64,000 nt of DNA from Opitutus sp. ER46 (GCF_003054705.1 NZ_QAYX01000025.1:372001-436000), one strand, 5' to 3'; positions 43,821-51,765 are shown, counted from the first letter of the stretch. The notes: a model not told the origin generated them from the sequence alone. A program made the numbers and translations.

Positions 43821-46187
43821 TCAGTGCCGGAGCAGGTTTGAAAACGTGAGCGTGTAGCTGAAGTAGATGCCACGGGGGTCGCCGAGGTTCTTGTTCACCT
43901 TCAGGTACTCGCGGTCGAAGACGTTGTTCACGTTGAGCCGGAACGAGTGCGTCGCGTGCGCGCTCTGTTTCCAGCGGTAGGCGACGCCGGCGTTCCAGAG
44001 CGTGACGGACGGGACGGTGAGCCGCCACTGGTAGGTGCTGCGGGTGACGGTGGGCACACCGGCGACGATCGCCACGGTGTCGCCGGCGGTAGGGCTCTCG
44101 GAGGGCGTCTCGGCCACGTAGGTGACGCCGAGGTTGGCGGAGACGTTTTTGAGCCAGCCCTCGCGGCCGCTGTACTTTACCCATGCGCCGCCGTTTTCCG
44201 GCGAGATGCCCTGGACCTTGCGGCCGACGGCCTGCGGGTTGCGCGTGCCGAAATCGTTATAACGGGCGCGGACGTGGCCGAAGCTCAGGCCGGTGGACCA
44301 CGCGGGCGTGATGACCCAGTTCACGTCGGCCTCCCAGCCGGTGCATTCCTGGTCGCCGTCGGAGCGCACGACGTCGACGAAATTGCCGGAACCGACGGGC
44401 GTCTCGACCGAGTCGGTGACGCGGACGCCGAAGCGGCGGATGTTGTAGAGCCCGATGGTGTAGTTGAGCCGGTCGTTGAAGAGCGCGCCCTTCACGCCGT
44501 AGTCCCAGCCCTTGGCGGTCTCGGACTTGTAGTAGGGGCTGGCGATATCGGCGGGGTTGTCGCTCTGGTTGATGAAGTAGCTCTCGCTGTAGTTGGCGTA
44601 CACGCGGAGGTTTTCGCGGACCTTGAAGAGCGCGCCGACGTTGGGCTTGGTCATGTTCACGTCGCGCTTCACGGGGATGGGGGCGTCGAGCGTCGGGGTG
44701 ACGCCGTTCACGGCGGAGAGGTATTCGAGCTCGGTGAAGTGGACCTTGTCGAAGCGCGCGCCGAAGTAGGTGAGGAGCCGCTCCTGGAACCAGCGTGACT
44801 CCTGGCGGAATTGTCCGCCGGCCACGATGGTGCGGCGGCGGGTGTAGCGCGTGAGCGTGCCGAGCCCATCCTCGGGACGGGCGGTGTAGTACACGAGCGG
44901 CGAGATCGGCGTGAAGTCGGGGTTGAGGGCGACGATGCGGCCGGAGCCGGCGGCCTGCCAGGCGGCGAGCGGGGCGACGGCGCCGGTGCTTCGCGTCGGG
45001 TCGTAGCGGTAGTAGTCGTTGAAATCGACGGTCACGAGGGTCTTGTTCGCGATCCGGCGCTTGGCCAGGTGGTAGCGGGCGACGAGATCGACCTGCACGC
45101 CCCCGCCGTCCTCGTTGATGAGACCGCGGTTGGGCGTGGCGCCGCGGGTGGAGGTGAAGCTGCTGGCCGGGTTGAAGGTGTTGACCGCGACGGTGCCCCA
45201 GCCGGTGTTCTGGTTGTAGTTCTTCAGGCGGGCGGAGAACAGCTGCGCGCCGGCGCGGAAGCTGAAGATGCTGCCGAGCTGCCGGTCGTAGGCGGCGCGG
45301 AGGGTGTCGGCGGAGCGGGAGGCCTCGCTGGCGGGGCCGAATGGATTGTAGTGCGCGAGATTCTTCGCGTAGCCGACCGCCTCGTCGTCGACGTTGGAGG
45401 AGGTGCCCTTCTGGTCGAGGATCATGGGCGCGGCGCCGAGCGGGGAGTGGCGGTACTGGATGAAGTGCTCGCCCGAGACGAGGAGGTGGCCGCCGTTGAG
45501 GAAGTCGTGCTTGATCGCGGCGTAGGCCTGGTTCTCGCGCATGTGGAAGTAGTCCACGTCGGAGCCGCGGTTGAGCTGGCTGAGCACGGCGATGTAGTAC
45601 GTGCGCGGCGAGCGGAACGTGCCGGTGGCCTCGATCGTCCCCTGGAGGGTGTCGAAGCTGCCGCCGCGGACGGTGAGCTTCTGGGTTTCGCTCTTTTGCG
45701 GGGCCTTGGAGATCATGTTCACCATGCCGCCGGGGGAGGTGCGCCCGTAGATGCCGGCGTTGGGGCCCTTGATGACCTCGACGCGGTCGATGTTGGTCTG
45801 GCCGTAGCGGCCCTGGCGGTAGAAGCCATCGCGCAGCTGGGAGGAGGAGGCGAAGCCGCGGAGGTTGAAGCCGCCGCCGACGTCGAGCCCGGTGAGTCCG
45901 CCGACCTGGGTGAGCGAGTCGTCGAGCTGGAACATGGCGAAGTCCTCGAAGAACTCGCTGGTCATCACGTTGACCGTGTAGGGCAGGTCCTTGATCTGCG
46001 TGGCGACGCGGGTGCCGGTGAGGGTTTCGGCGGCGACGTAGCCGCGGTTCTGCTCCGCCTTCACCTCGAAGGGCGAGAGCGTGACGGTTTCGTCGGCGGA
46101 GCTGGGCGTCGCGTTCTGGGCGACGGCGGTAGCGACGCCGAGCGCGAGGCAGGCGGCGAAGGCGGGCAGGCGGGTGTTGGGCAGCAT
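43821..46187 (-). CDS. TonB-dependent outer-membrane receptor
   Basis: A 788-aa TonB-dependent transporter. It has a signal peptide (LPAFAACLALGVATAVAQ), a probable TonB box region (TVTLSPFEVKAE), a plug domain (TRVATQIKDLPYTVNVMTSEFFED ... DRVEVIKGPNAGIYGRTSPGGMVNMISK) and a C-terminal barrel with 22-strand-like periodicity. The genomic context argues for oligosaccharide rather than siderophore uptake. The ATG at 46187 is used because it begins the signal peptide; the frame stays open upstream into the promoter. Its promoter is nearly identical to that of the PL6 gene. Confidence 0.93.
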   Translation of the reverse strand: MLPNTRLPAFAACLALGVATAVAQNATPSSADETVTLSPFEVKAEQNRGYVAAETLTGTRVATQIKDLPYTVNVMTSEFFEDFAMFQLDDSLTQVGGLTGLDVGGGFNLRGFASSSQLRDGFYRQGRYGQTNIDRVEVIKGPNAGIYGRTSPGGMVNMISKAPQKSETQKLTVRGGSFDTLQGTIEATGTFRSPRTYYIAVLSQLNRGSDVDYFHMRENQAYAAIKHDFLNGGHLLVSGEHFIQYRHSPLGAAPMILDQKGTSSNVDDEAVGYAKNLAHYNPFGPASEASRSADTLRAAYDRQLGSIFSFRAGAQLFSARLKNYNQNTGWGTVAVNTFNPASSFTSTRGATPNRGLINEDGGGVQVDLVARYHLAKRRIANKTLVTVDFNDYYRYDPTRSTGAVAPLAAWQAAGSGRIVALNPDFTPISPLVYYTARPEDGLGTLTRYTRRRTIVAGGQFRQESRWFQERLLTYFGARFDKVHFTELEYLSAVNGVTPTLDAPIPVKRDVNMTKPNVGALFKVRENLRVYANYSESYFINQSDNPADIASPYYKSETAKGWDYGVKGALFNDRLNYTIGLYNIRRFGVRVTDSVETPVGSGNFVDVVRSDGDQECTGWEADVNWVITPAWSTGLSFGHVRARYNDFGTRNPQAVGRKVQGISPENGGAWVKYSGREGWLKNVSANLGVTYVAETPSESPTAGDTVAIVAGVPTVTRSTYQWRLTVPSVTLWNAGVAYRWKQSAHATHSFRLNVNNVFDREYLKVNKNLGDPRGIYFSYTLTFSNLLRH

Positions 46188-46236
46188 AGGGTAGAGCTGG
46201 GAAAGGGGGTGAAGCGCCGGGGCGGGACGCTGGGGC

Positions 46237-46302
46237 GCGGGGTTTGCCGGGGCCCATCGTACCCGAGCGCCGAGGATGAAAGGTATCCTTAGTCCTAAGG
46301 AT
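46237..46302 (-). promoter_or_regulatory. Promoter and operator-like palindrome of the TonB receptor gene
   Basis: Read on the - strand: palindrome ATCCTTAG-GA-CTAAGGAT (46285-46302), then ACCTTT (46279-46284), a 17-bp spacer, TACGAT as a -10-like hexamer (46256-46261) and the leader block CCGGCAAACCCCGC (46237-46250). The same elements with the same 17-bp spacing occur upstream of the PL6 gene at 49299-49365, which supports function by duplication or shared control. Confidence 0.75.
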
Positions 46303-46341
46303 TCCGGCGGCGGGGCGTGAGTCGGGGGTGGCGGGGAAAAT

Positions 46342-46375
46342 TGAGATAACACGCCAAATTTGGCGTGTTATCTCA
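46342..46375. repeat. Perfect 34-bp palindrome
   Basis: TGAGATAACACGCCAAA and its exact reverse complement, without spacer. It could be an operator for a dimeric regulator or a mobile palindromic repeat. It is followed by a related palindrome at 46378-46401. Confidence 0.85.
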
Positions 46376-46377
46376 CG

Positions 46378-46401
46378 TAACGCGCCAGATCTGGCGTGTT
46401 A
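46378..46401. repeat. Second palindrome of the same family (24 bp, one mismatch)
   Basis: TAACGCGCCAGA / TCTGGCGTGTTA. The half site TGGCGTGTTATCTCA occurs as a direct repeat at 46361-46375 and 46392-46406, 31 bp apart, close to three helical turns. Confidence 0.75.
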
Positions 46402-46443
46402 TCTCAGCCGGGCGGAGCGTCCCGCTAGACGGGTTCTGGCTCA

Positions 46444-46565
46444 CGGCCCATCTTGCTCGTACTCTTTCTCCTGCTCTTTCTCGCCGCGGGCGCCGCAACC
46501 GCGGCGACCGCGGCGTCACGGATCGAGCGGGAGAGAAAGAGAAAGAGTAGGAGTAAGAGAAAGAG
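46444..46565. repeat. Inverted pair of polypyrimidine tracts (copies 2)
   Basis: GCCCATCTTGCTCGTACTC... on the left and GAGAGAAAGAGAAAGAGTAGG... on the right form long imperfect arms around a GC-rich centre. The left arm shares GCCATCTTGCTC with the spacer at about 34950, where a similar arrangement occurs, so the two are copies of one dispersed element. Confidence 0.6.
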
Positions 46566-46590
46566 GAGCCGCGATCGGCGATCGCGGCTC
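46566..46590 (-). terminator. Hairpin terminator at the end of the PL6 gene
   Basis: A perfect 11-bp stem GAGCCGCGATC / GATCGCGGCTC with a 3-nt loop, overlapping the stop codon of the - strand lyase gene and followed on that strand by a C/T-rich tract (CCTCTTTCTCTT). It is a likely intrinsic terminator. Confidence 0.65.
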
Positions 46591-49255
46591 AGTAGCCCCA
46601 CACTTCCGTTTCGGTGATGCTGTTCCAGGTGTTCACCGAGTTGCCGTGGCCGATGACTCGGACGTAGCGGGCCGCCGCGTTGGGGAAGTTGTAGGTCTCG
46701 AGCGCGGTCGTCGTGCCGCTGCTGCTGCCGGTGTACACCGTGGTCCAGCTCGAGCCGTTGCTGGAGAGCTGTACGTCGAAGGACGACGTGCGGGTGTCGC
46801 CGTTGAGGAAGGCGAGACGGATCCAGGCGGGGGTGCGCACGGCGCCGAGGTCGTACTGGATCCACTGGCCGTCGCCTTGCGCCGACCAACGGGTGGCGAG
46901 GCTGCCGTCGACGGTGTTGGCCGGCACGTTGCCGTCGTTGGCGCTGGCGGAGACGGCGCTCGCGGCGATCGAGAACTTGGCGGCGGAGACGCTGGTGAGC
47001 GTGACGGGCCAGTAGGTGAGGGCGCCGCCGGGAGTCGCGTTCACGTTCCAGGCCACGTGACTGAGCTGGGTGACGGCCGCCTGCTCGGTCCGGAAGGCCA
47101 GATTGGTGCCGATCGTCTGTTCGCTGCCGCCGGGCGCGGTGACGTAGGCGGCGTAGGTGTGGGTCGGTACGTCGACCACGAGGCGGAAGTGATAGACGGT
47201 GTTCGCGGCAAACGGGATGGCGCTCGCGACGAAGCTGCCGCCGTTGCGCGCATCGATCCGGCCGGTCGTGTTGAACCGCACCATGCAGGCGAGGCTCGTG
47301 TAGCCGGTGGCGGCGCCGGACGAGAGGCCGATGACGGCGTTGGCGGGCGAGACGGAGGAGAGGGCGTCAAACTCGACGGTGAACGTGCCGGACGGCGCGG
47401 AGGTGAGCGCGCTGCTGACGAACCCGGCGGCGCTGGTGATGGTCGTGCCGCCCGTGGGAGTGATGGTGTACGCCGCCGTGGATACGGTACTGTCGGCCAG
47501 GCCGGATTTGGTGGCGATTGCCTTGAGCGTGGCGCTGGTGGCCACGCTGACCGGTCCGGCATAGAGCGTGCCGGTGCTTGCGGTGGGCGCGGAGCCGTCG
47601 AGCGTGTAGCGGATCGCGGCGCCGGTCGTCGTGGTGGCGATCGTGACGGACTGGGTGCCGGTGTAGCTTCCGGCGGGCGGGTTGAAGAGAGGCGCGGCCA
47701 CCTGGGCGCCCGGGGGAGTGAACGAGCCGGCCGGGCCGCCGTAGAACTCGGGCCCGACGTCGCTGCGCGTGAGCGGACCACTGCCGATGCCGGTGACCTC
47801 GCGCTCGTAGCAACCGGCGTCCTTGCCGGAGGCCGGGCGGGGCAGCGCGCGCACGTCGAGCGTGGTGGCGGGCGTGGTTTCGGTGGCAAGCCCGAGGACC
47901 GGACTGGTGCTCGAGGGGATCGCGTAGCCGAGCGAGGCGTCGGCCACGAGATCGGGCGAGGGCGGGCCGTACGTCACGCCCGGCAGGCCGGTGACGCCGT
48001 AGTTGCCATCGGGGTGGTAAACGTAGTCGCCGCTGAAGGCGATGGCGGCGCTGTCGTAGCCGAGGTTGAAGACGACGCCGGCGCCGGTGGTGCTTTGGAC
48101 GATGTTGTTTCGCACCTCGACGCCGACCGGATCGAGCGCGCCGGTGCCGCTGCTGTTGCGTCCGAGAAAGAACGGCTGGGCGCAGTTGAGGAACGTGTTG
48201 TGGAAGATGCGCGCGTTGTTCGCGACCTCGTACGTGCTGGCGTCGTCGGTCGCGGGCCAGTTGGGGTCGCCCTTCTGCACGACCAACGCGGCGGTGATGC
48301 CGGTGCCGGCGAGGTCCTGGAAGTAGTTGTTTCGGACGACGTGGTTCTGGCCGATGATGCGGACGCCGCCGGAGTTCGCGAGGTTGGCGCCGAAGAAGAA
48401 GTTGCCCTCGACGACGCAGTTGTCGCCGTGGCGCAGGGCGAGCTGGGCGCGGTTTTCGACGAAGGTGTTGTCGCGGTACGTGTTGTAGGCGGACTTGTTC
48501 GAAACCAATTCCGGCTCCCCGGCGGCGTAGATGGCGCGGTAGAAATAGTTGAATTCGAAGACCGACGCCATGTTCCAGCCCTGGTGCGCGCTGTCGCCAA
48601 CGCGGATCCCCTCGTAGCCATTGCTGCCGATGACGGTACGGGGACCGAAGTAGTTGTGGGCGAAAACGTGGGCGCGCGGGGTGTTGCGGTCGGCCTCGGG
48701 CGTGGCGAAGACGACGGACGCGCCGGCGGTGGTTTTCCCCTCGAAGCTGTTGTGATCGAGGGTGTGCCGGTAGCCCTGCACGACGAACCAGTAGTAGGTG
48801 TTGCCGCTGACAGCGCCGGCGTTGAAGTCGCGGAACATGCAGTTGGTGACGCGGCAATCGCTCGAGCGGGACGCGGTCTGCACGATGCCCCACTTTTCGG
48901 TGCCGGGCATGCCGCCGGCCGCGGTTTGGCCGTCGAAGCGGAAGCCGGCGAACGTCACCCAGGAGCCGGACAGGACGATATGCGTTGAGCCGGCGAAGAC
49001 GGCCGCGCCGGGATTGGCGGCGTAGATCGTGATGGGTGCGCTGGCGGTGCCGGCGCCGCCGAGCGTCAGGCTGCCGACATCGGTGTAGGTGCCGTCGTGG
49101 ACGACGACGGTGTCCCCCGCGGCGAGCGTGGGCAGCGCCAACAGATCGGCGGTCGTGTAAACATCGTGACGGGCGGCGTGGGCGGGGAGGGTCAACGCCG
49201 CGAGTGCGGCGGCGAGCAGGAGCTGACGGTAACGGGCGAAAGCACCGGAGTTCAT
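46589..49255 (-). CDS. Secreted PL6-type polysaccharide lyase with chitobiase-like and F5/8-type C domains
   Basis: An 888-aa exported protein. Signal peptide (about 1-27), then a right-handed beta-helix (about 30-480) of the PL6 / chondroitinase-B type: the catalytic Lys254 (SNKSAYNTYRDN) and Arg275 (LALRHGDN) are 21 residues apart, as in chondroitinase B and the alginate lyase AlyGC, and GGVRIIGQNHVVRNNYF follows. Next come a chitobiase-C-like domain (about 520-600), a beta domain (about 605-765) and a C-terminal discoidin/F5-8C sugar-binding domain (about 770-888). It should leave an unsaturated uronate, the substrate of the neighbouring GH105. The polymer could be alginate, chondroitin-like or another uronate. 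Confidence 0.87.
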   Translation of the reverse strand: MNSGAFARYRQLLLAAALAALTLPAHAARHDVYTTADLLALPTLAAGDTVVVHDGTYTDVGSLTLGGAGTASAPITIYAANPGAAVFAGSTHIVLSGSWVTFAGFRFDGQTAAGGMPGTEKWGIVQTASRSSDCRVTNCMFRDFNAGAVSGNTYYWFVVQGYRHTLDHNSFEGKTTAGASVVFATPEADRNTPRAHVFAHNYFGPRTVIGSNGYEGIRVGDSAHQGWNMASVFEFNYFYRAIYAAGEPELVSNKSAYNTYRDNTFVENRAQLALRHGDNCVVEGNFFFGANLANSGGVRIIGQNHVVRNNYFQDLAGTGITAALVVQKGDPNWPATDDASTYEVANNARIFHNTFLNCAQPFFLGRNSSGTGALDPVGVEVRNNIVQSTTGAGVVFNLGYDSAAIAFSGDYVYHPDGNYGVTGLPGVTYGPPSPDLVADASLGYAIPSSTSPVLGLATETTPATTLDVRALPRPASGKDAGCYEREVTGIGSGPLTRSDVGPEFYGGPAGSFTPPGAQVAAPLFNPPAGSYTGTQSVTIATTTTGAAIRYTLDGSAPTASTGTLYAGPVSVATSATLKAIATKSGLADSTVSTAAYTITPTGGTTITSAAGFVSSALTSAPSGTFTVEFDALSSVSPANAVIGLSSGAATGYTSLACMVRFNTTGRIDARNGGSFVASAIPFAANTVYHFRLVVDVPTHTYAAYVTAPGGSEQTIGTNLAFRTEQAAVTQLSHVAWNVNATPGGALTYWPVTLTSVSAAKFSIAASAVSASANDGNVPANTVDGSLATRWSAQGDGQWIQYDLGAVRTPAWIRLAFLNGDTRTSSFDVQLSSNGSSWTTVYTGSSSGTTTALETYNFPNAAARYVRVIGHGNSVNTWNSITETEVWGY

Positions 49256-49570
49256 GAGGACGGGTGGGGTTGAGCGCCGCGGCAGGGGTGCCGAGGTCGC
49301 GGGGTTTGCCGTGGCCGCATCGTACCCCGCCGCCGCCGGCGAAAGGTATCCTCAGTCCTCAGGATTTCGGTTACTGCCGCGGGCGGCTGGCCTGAACGGA
49401 GCGTTCCGTAGCTTGTAGATAACGCGTCGCTCTCGGTTCGTGGCGCAGACGAATCTTGGACTGTATGGTGTTCAGGACCTCAGGCCGCGTTTCCATTCTG
49501 GAAGCCGCCCGCAGCTAATTGCCCGCCAGTCCGCGAAGGTCGATTTTAGGCCTGATCTTCTGCGACGATC
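49256..49570. other. Gap with the PL6 promoter and the left edge of the cassette region
   Basis: 315 bp without a well-supported gene. The first 110 bp carry the leader and promoter of the PL6 gene; the remainder has lower GC and no motif I recognise. A weak 67-aa frame (49440-49643) starts with GTG and overlaps the next gene; I do not call it. Confidence 0.6.
49299..49365 (-). promoter_or_regulatory. Promoter and operator-like repeat of the PL6 gene
   Basis: On the - strand: ATCCTGAG-GA-CTGAGGAT (49348-49365; also a direct repeat CTGAGGA-CTGAGGA), ACCTTT (49342-49347), a 17-bp spacer, TACGAT (49319-49324) and the leader CGGCAAACCCCGC (49299-49311). It matches the TonB receptor promoter element by element while the spacer bases differ, which points to conserved function. 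Confidence 0.75.
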
Positions 49571-49984
49571 ATGTTCACTGGTGGTCGTGAATTCGTTTAT
49601 ACGGGACAGTTCAGTTCGATTAGTGCCGACGGGGTCGGCCTAGACACACGTTCGGCCATGTACATCGGTACCGTATTCGCTGCTCTAGCGCTTTCATACG
49701 TGCTCGCATGTACTTTTGCCATCTGGTCCTCGTGCACCCTAGCAGCAGCGCGACGCCGACGACTACTGTTCATCTCTTGGAGCATTACCGCGGGCCTGTT
49801 ACTCACCACCGGTTTCCTTTCTTGGATCCTCCGAGATGGGCTCGGACCAGGATCGGTACCTAGCAGCGGCTCCGCAGCACTGAGACGTTTCGTGCACGAG
49901 TGGTGGTTCCCCTGCGTAGTCCTTCTTGCCGTGCCGTCGTTTTGTTCGGTTTTCTCACGCTGCGCCTGTTCGCCCCGGGCCTAA
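49571..49984 (+). CDS. Small membrane protein, first gene of the cassette array
   Basis: A 137-aa protein, not recognised. It has three hydrophobic segments (about 31-52, 66-85 and 112-128) separated by Arg-rich loops. Its stop codon TAA (49982-49984) lies inside GCCTAAC, the R''-type core of the palindrome that follows, as is usual for integron gene cassettes. Base composition is lower in GC than the flanking lyase genes. No promoter is evident. Confidence 0.65.
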   Translation: MFTGGREFVYTGQFSSISADGVGLDTRSAMYIGTVFAALALSYVLACTFAIWSSCTLAAARRRRLLFISWSITAGLLLTTGFLSWILRDGLGPGSVPSSGSAALRRFVHEWWFPCVVLLAVPSFCSVFSRCACSPRA

Positions 49985-50093
49985 CCAGAGCGCCCGAGCG
50001 AATGCTCACCATTCGTCAATTGTCGCACGTCACTTCCGTGCATGAACCTCCGACCCTAAACCCAGTGAGCGTAGCTCATCGCTGACGTTCGGC
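49979..50093 (+). repeat. attC-like recombination site A (115 bp)
   Basis: GCCTAAC at the left (R'' type) and GTTCGGC at the right (R' type). The left arm pairs with the reverse complement of the right arm over GCC-AAC, AGCG, GAGC and GCTCAC, with short unpaired spacers in between; the centre is unrelated. This is the layout of an integron attC hairpin. The next gene starts 7 nt after the right core. Confidence 0.75.
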
Positions 50094-50100
50094 AAAATAC

Positions 50101-50433
50101 ATGGTCGCTTTCCGGGAAGTCAGAATTCGCATCGTAGCAACCCCTCCGGGCGAAGCGCCGCTTGAGGTGCGGGAGCAGTGGGTAGGCCTCGAGCTTCCCC
50201 TCATGGGTGGCGAGGTGTCTGCCGTACAGATCGAGACGTGCGGTGTTGTGACCGGCGAGATCGATCGTGAAGAGACTATCGGCTACGTTATTGATATCGA
50301 GGACGCTATGCTGGCGTTGGCGTCGAAATCTCCCAGTGCTGTGGCTTGGTGGCGGACCAATGCAGCGCACCTGTTTGAAGCAGGGGGGACGTTAGTGTTT
50401 CACGAGTACGTCTGTCGGTTGGTCGAGCTTTGA
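50101..50433 (+). CDS. Unrecognised small soluble protein in the cassette array
   Basis: A 110-aa protein without signal peptide or membrane segment. It is well balanced in composition and looks like a genuine small alpha/beta fold (VREQWVGLELPLMGG; EETIGYVIDIEDAMLAL). The start is 7 nt after the attC-like site A and the TGA stop lies 3 nt before the GCCGAAC core of the next site, so gene and site form a compact cassette. I do not recognise a family. Confidence 0.7.
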   Translation: MVAFREVRIRIVATPPGEAPLEVREQWVGLELPLMGGEVSAVQIETCGVVTGEIDREETIGYVIDIEDAMLALASKSPSAVAWWRTNAAHLFEAGGTLVFHEYVCRLVEL

Positions 50434-50436
50434 ATC

Positions 50437-50559
50437 GCCGAACCAGAGTGCCCGAGCGAGCGCGCACCATCTGTCCTTCTCTGGGCGGCATTGTTGCCGT
50501 GGCGAACCTGGCTCGCCAAGCATCGTATGGCCGCGTGGTGCTGATGTATGACGCTCGTC
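50437..50559 (+). repeat. attC-like site B (degenerate, 123 bp)
   Basis: Begins GCCGAACCAGAGTGCCCGAGCGAG, close to site A, and ends with TGATGTATGACGCTCGTC, which aligns with the right end of site A at 14 of 20 positions. Arm pairing is weaker than in site A, so this copy may be decayed. Confidence 0.55.
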
Positions 50560-50573
50560 CGTAATTCCGCACA

Positions 50574-50707
50574 GGAAGAACCAATTGCCCGAGCTAACGA
50601 GCTTCACGACCAATGATTCGAACACTCCCTCAGCGATCCATCCGGCCCCGTAGCTCGCGATCCACGGCTTGTCCCGTCGCGCTCGTGGCTCATCTTTGAG
50701 GGTAGGC
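50574..50707 (+). repeat. attC-like site C (134 bp)
   Basis: Contains AACCAATTGCCCGAGC, the shared core, followed by ACGAGC; these pair with GCTCGTGGCTC near the right end, which closes with GGTAGGC just before the next ATG. The outer cores are degenerate. Sites B and C are nearly adjacent, so a former gene between them may be lost. Confidence 0.5.
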
Positions 50708-50711
50708 CAAC

Positions 50712-51023
50712 ATGAAGATAGGCAAACTCACGTCATTGGTCGACGGTCCAGAGCGAGATGTCCTGGTCCGAATCTCCTCGCTCGAACTCTTCTCCGGCAT
50801 TTCCGATCCACCTGGCACCATCGACGGCCACGAGGTTGTCGGCTGCGATGTGGTGGGCGAGCGACGCTGGTTCAGATCACCAATCTACCGCTTGTACATT
50901 CGACTGAAAGGGGGACGCCGGGTCCTTTTCTACAGTGCAAAAGAGCAGCTCGACGTGGCGCTGCTTCTGGATGAATTCCAGGCGTCGTTCCGCGATGCCC
51001 AGTGTACGTGGGACAAGGCCTAA
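50712..51023 (+). CDS. Unrecognised small protein in the cassette array
   Basis: A 103-aa soluble protein. It looks beta-rich (RDVLVRISSLELFSGI; WFRSPIYRLYIRLKGGRRVLFYS), with no signal peptide. It starts 4 nt after site C, and its TAA stop (51021-51023) is embedded in GCCTAAC, which here opens the first 209-bp repeat instead of a normal attC. Function unknown. Confidence 0.65.
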   Translation: MKIGKLTSLVDGPERDVLVRISSLELFSGISDPPGTIDGHEVVGCDVVGERRWFRSPIYRLYIRLKGGRRVLFYSAKEQLDVALLLDEFQASFRDAQCTWDKA

Positions 51024-51226
51024 CCCGGAGAGTTCTGTTTCGGCGAAGCCCGAAACAGGACGCTTGTTGAACAAGCCCGGTTCGAAGACCACGCCGCGGT
51101 GAATCGCCCGCTTATGCGGAATGTGTTTGGCCGTTGGAGCCGAGTGAGCGTGCGACGGGAGCCGATACGGTGGTGGGAGTGACGGCGGACGAATGGGCGA
51201 GAGGGGCTTTGAGCGTGCCGATTGCG
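51018..51226 (+). repeat. 209-bp direct repeat, copy 1
   Basis: Begins at GCCTAAC and ends at GCCGATTGCG; matches 54629-54837 with about six substitutions and no indels. It contains the hairpin CTGTTTCGG / CCGAAACAG. The right part does not end in a recognisable attC core. Confidence 0.95.
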
Positions 51227-51765
51227 TCAACGGGCGACAAATCGACCGAAGTCCCGACCGGAGTCCAAAGCGGCGGCTGGCCGCGCAGGGCGGCCAGGGT
51301 CGGATCGGAATGAATCCGGTATGAACTCATGCCGCGGAGGGGAGAGGCGGTCCGGTGGTGCGGTGGCAGAGTCGGACGGAGCCGTCGGGTTGGCAGGGGG
51401 GCGACGGGGTCAGGCCGATATTTGCTAGAGAACGTGCGGTGAGAGCCTGGGTGCATGAAATCTAGCGAATATCGGCCTGACCCCGTGGGCCGTGGGCCGA
51501 TCACAATCACTGCGAGTATTTCCTGACGATGGACAGCAAGCTGATCCGGTCGGTCGCTTCGCGTAAGCGCAAGACCTCGCTCCGACTTGTGACCCCAAGC
51601 CAGTTCCTCGCGGAGTTCGAAAGCTTGCGGCCCGCTGCTGAACTTGAGCGGAGTGCCTGGCTCAAGCTTCGCGAGAAGTGAGACGGTAAGGGCGGTGCCG
51701 CACCAGCCTGCGATCCAGGATTGGACTTCCGGCGCGAGGGCGACCTCGTCAACCTCGACCACCCA
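51227..51765. other. Noncoding stretch with an inverted repeat
   Basis: 539 bp between the first 209-bp repeat and the protease gene. It contains the REPIN-like inverted repeat at 51404-51486; outside this I see no supportable gene. A - strand frame (51112-51762) crosses the repeat and has no protein-like features. Confidence 0.55.
51404..51486. repeat. REPIN/MITE-like inverted repeat
   Basis: Arms of 26 bp (ACGGGGTCAGGCCGATATTT.. / ..AATATCGGCCTGACCCCGT) with one mismatch around a 31-nt centre. The GGGGTCAGGC ends resemble those of palindromes moved by REP-associated tyrosine (Y1) transposases. No transposase is present here. Confidence 0.8.

Larger units (their letters stand above)
46188..46588. 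other. Intergenic region with promoter and stacked palindromes
   Basis: 401 bp without a gene, holding in map order: the leader and promoter of the TonB receptor gene, an operator-like palindrome, two tandem GATAACACGCCA-type palindromes, a pair of inverted polypyrimidine tracts and the hairpin after the PL6 gene. Confidence 0.75.

Noticed and set aside
43821-46187. Siderophore receptor
   Set aside because: The barrel and plug do not distinguish iron from sugar cargo, and the neighbours are all carbohydrate genes, so a siderophore role is not claimed.
46328-48988. 886-aa + strand frame over the PL6 lyase
   Set aside because: Gly/Val/Ala-rich shadow; the lyase on the other strand has catalytic Lys and Arg at the right spacing.
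51018-51226. 209-bp repeat as an insertion sequence or transposon end
   Set aside because: No transposase, no terminal inverted repeats and no target duplication were seen; the shared start at GCCTAAC points to the cassette system.
51112-51762. 216-aa - strand gene in the cassette region
   Set aside because: It crosses the 209-bp repeat and the REPIN-like element; the part inside the repeat has no protein-like pattern.
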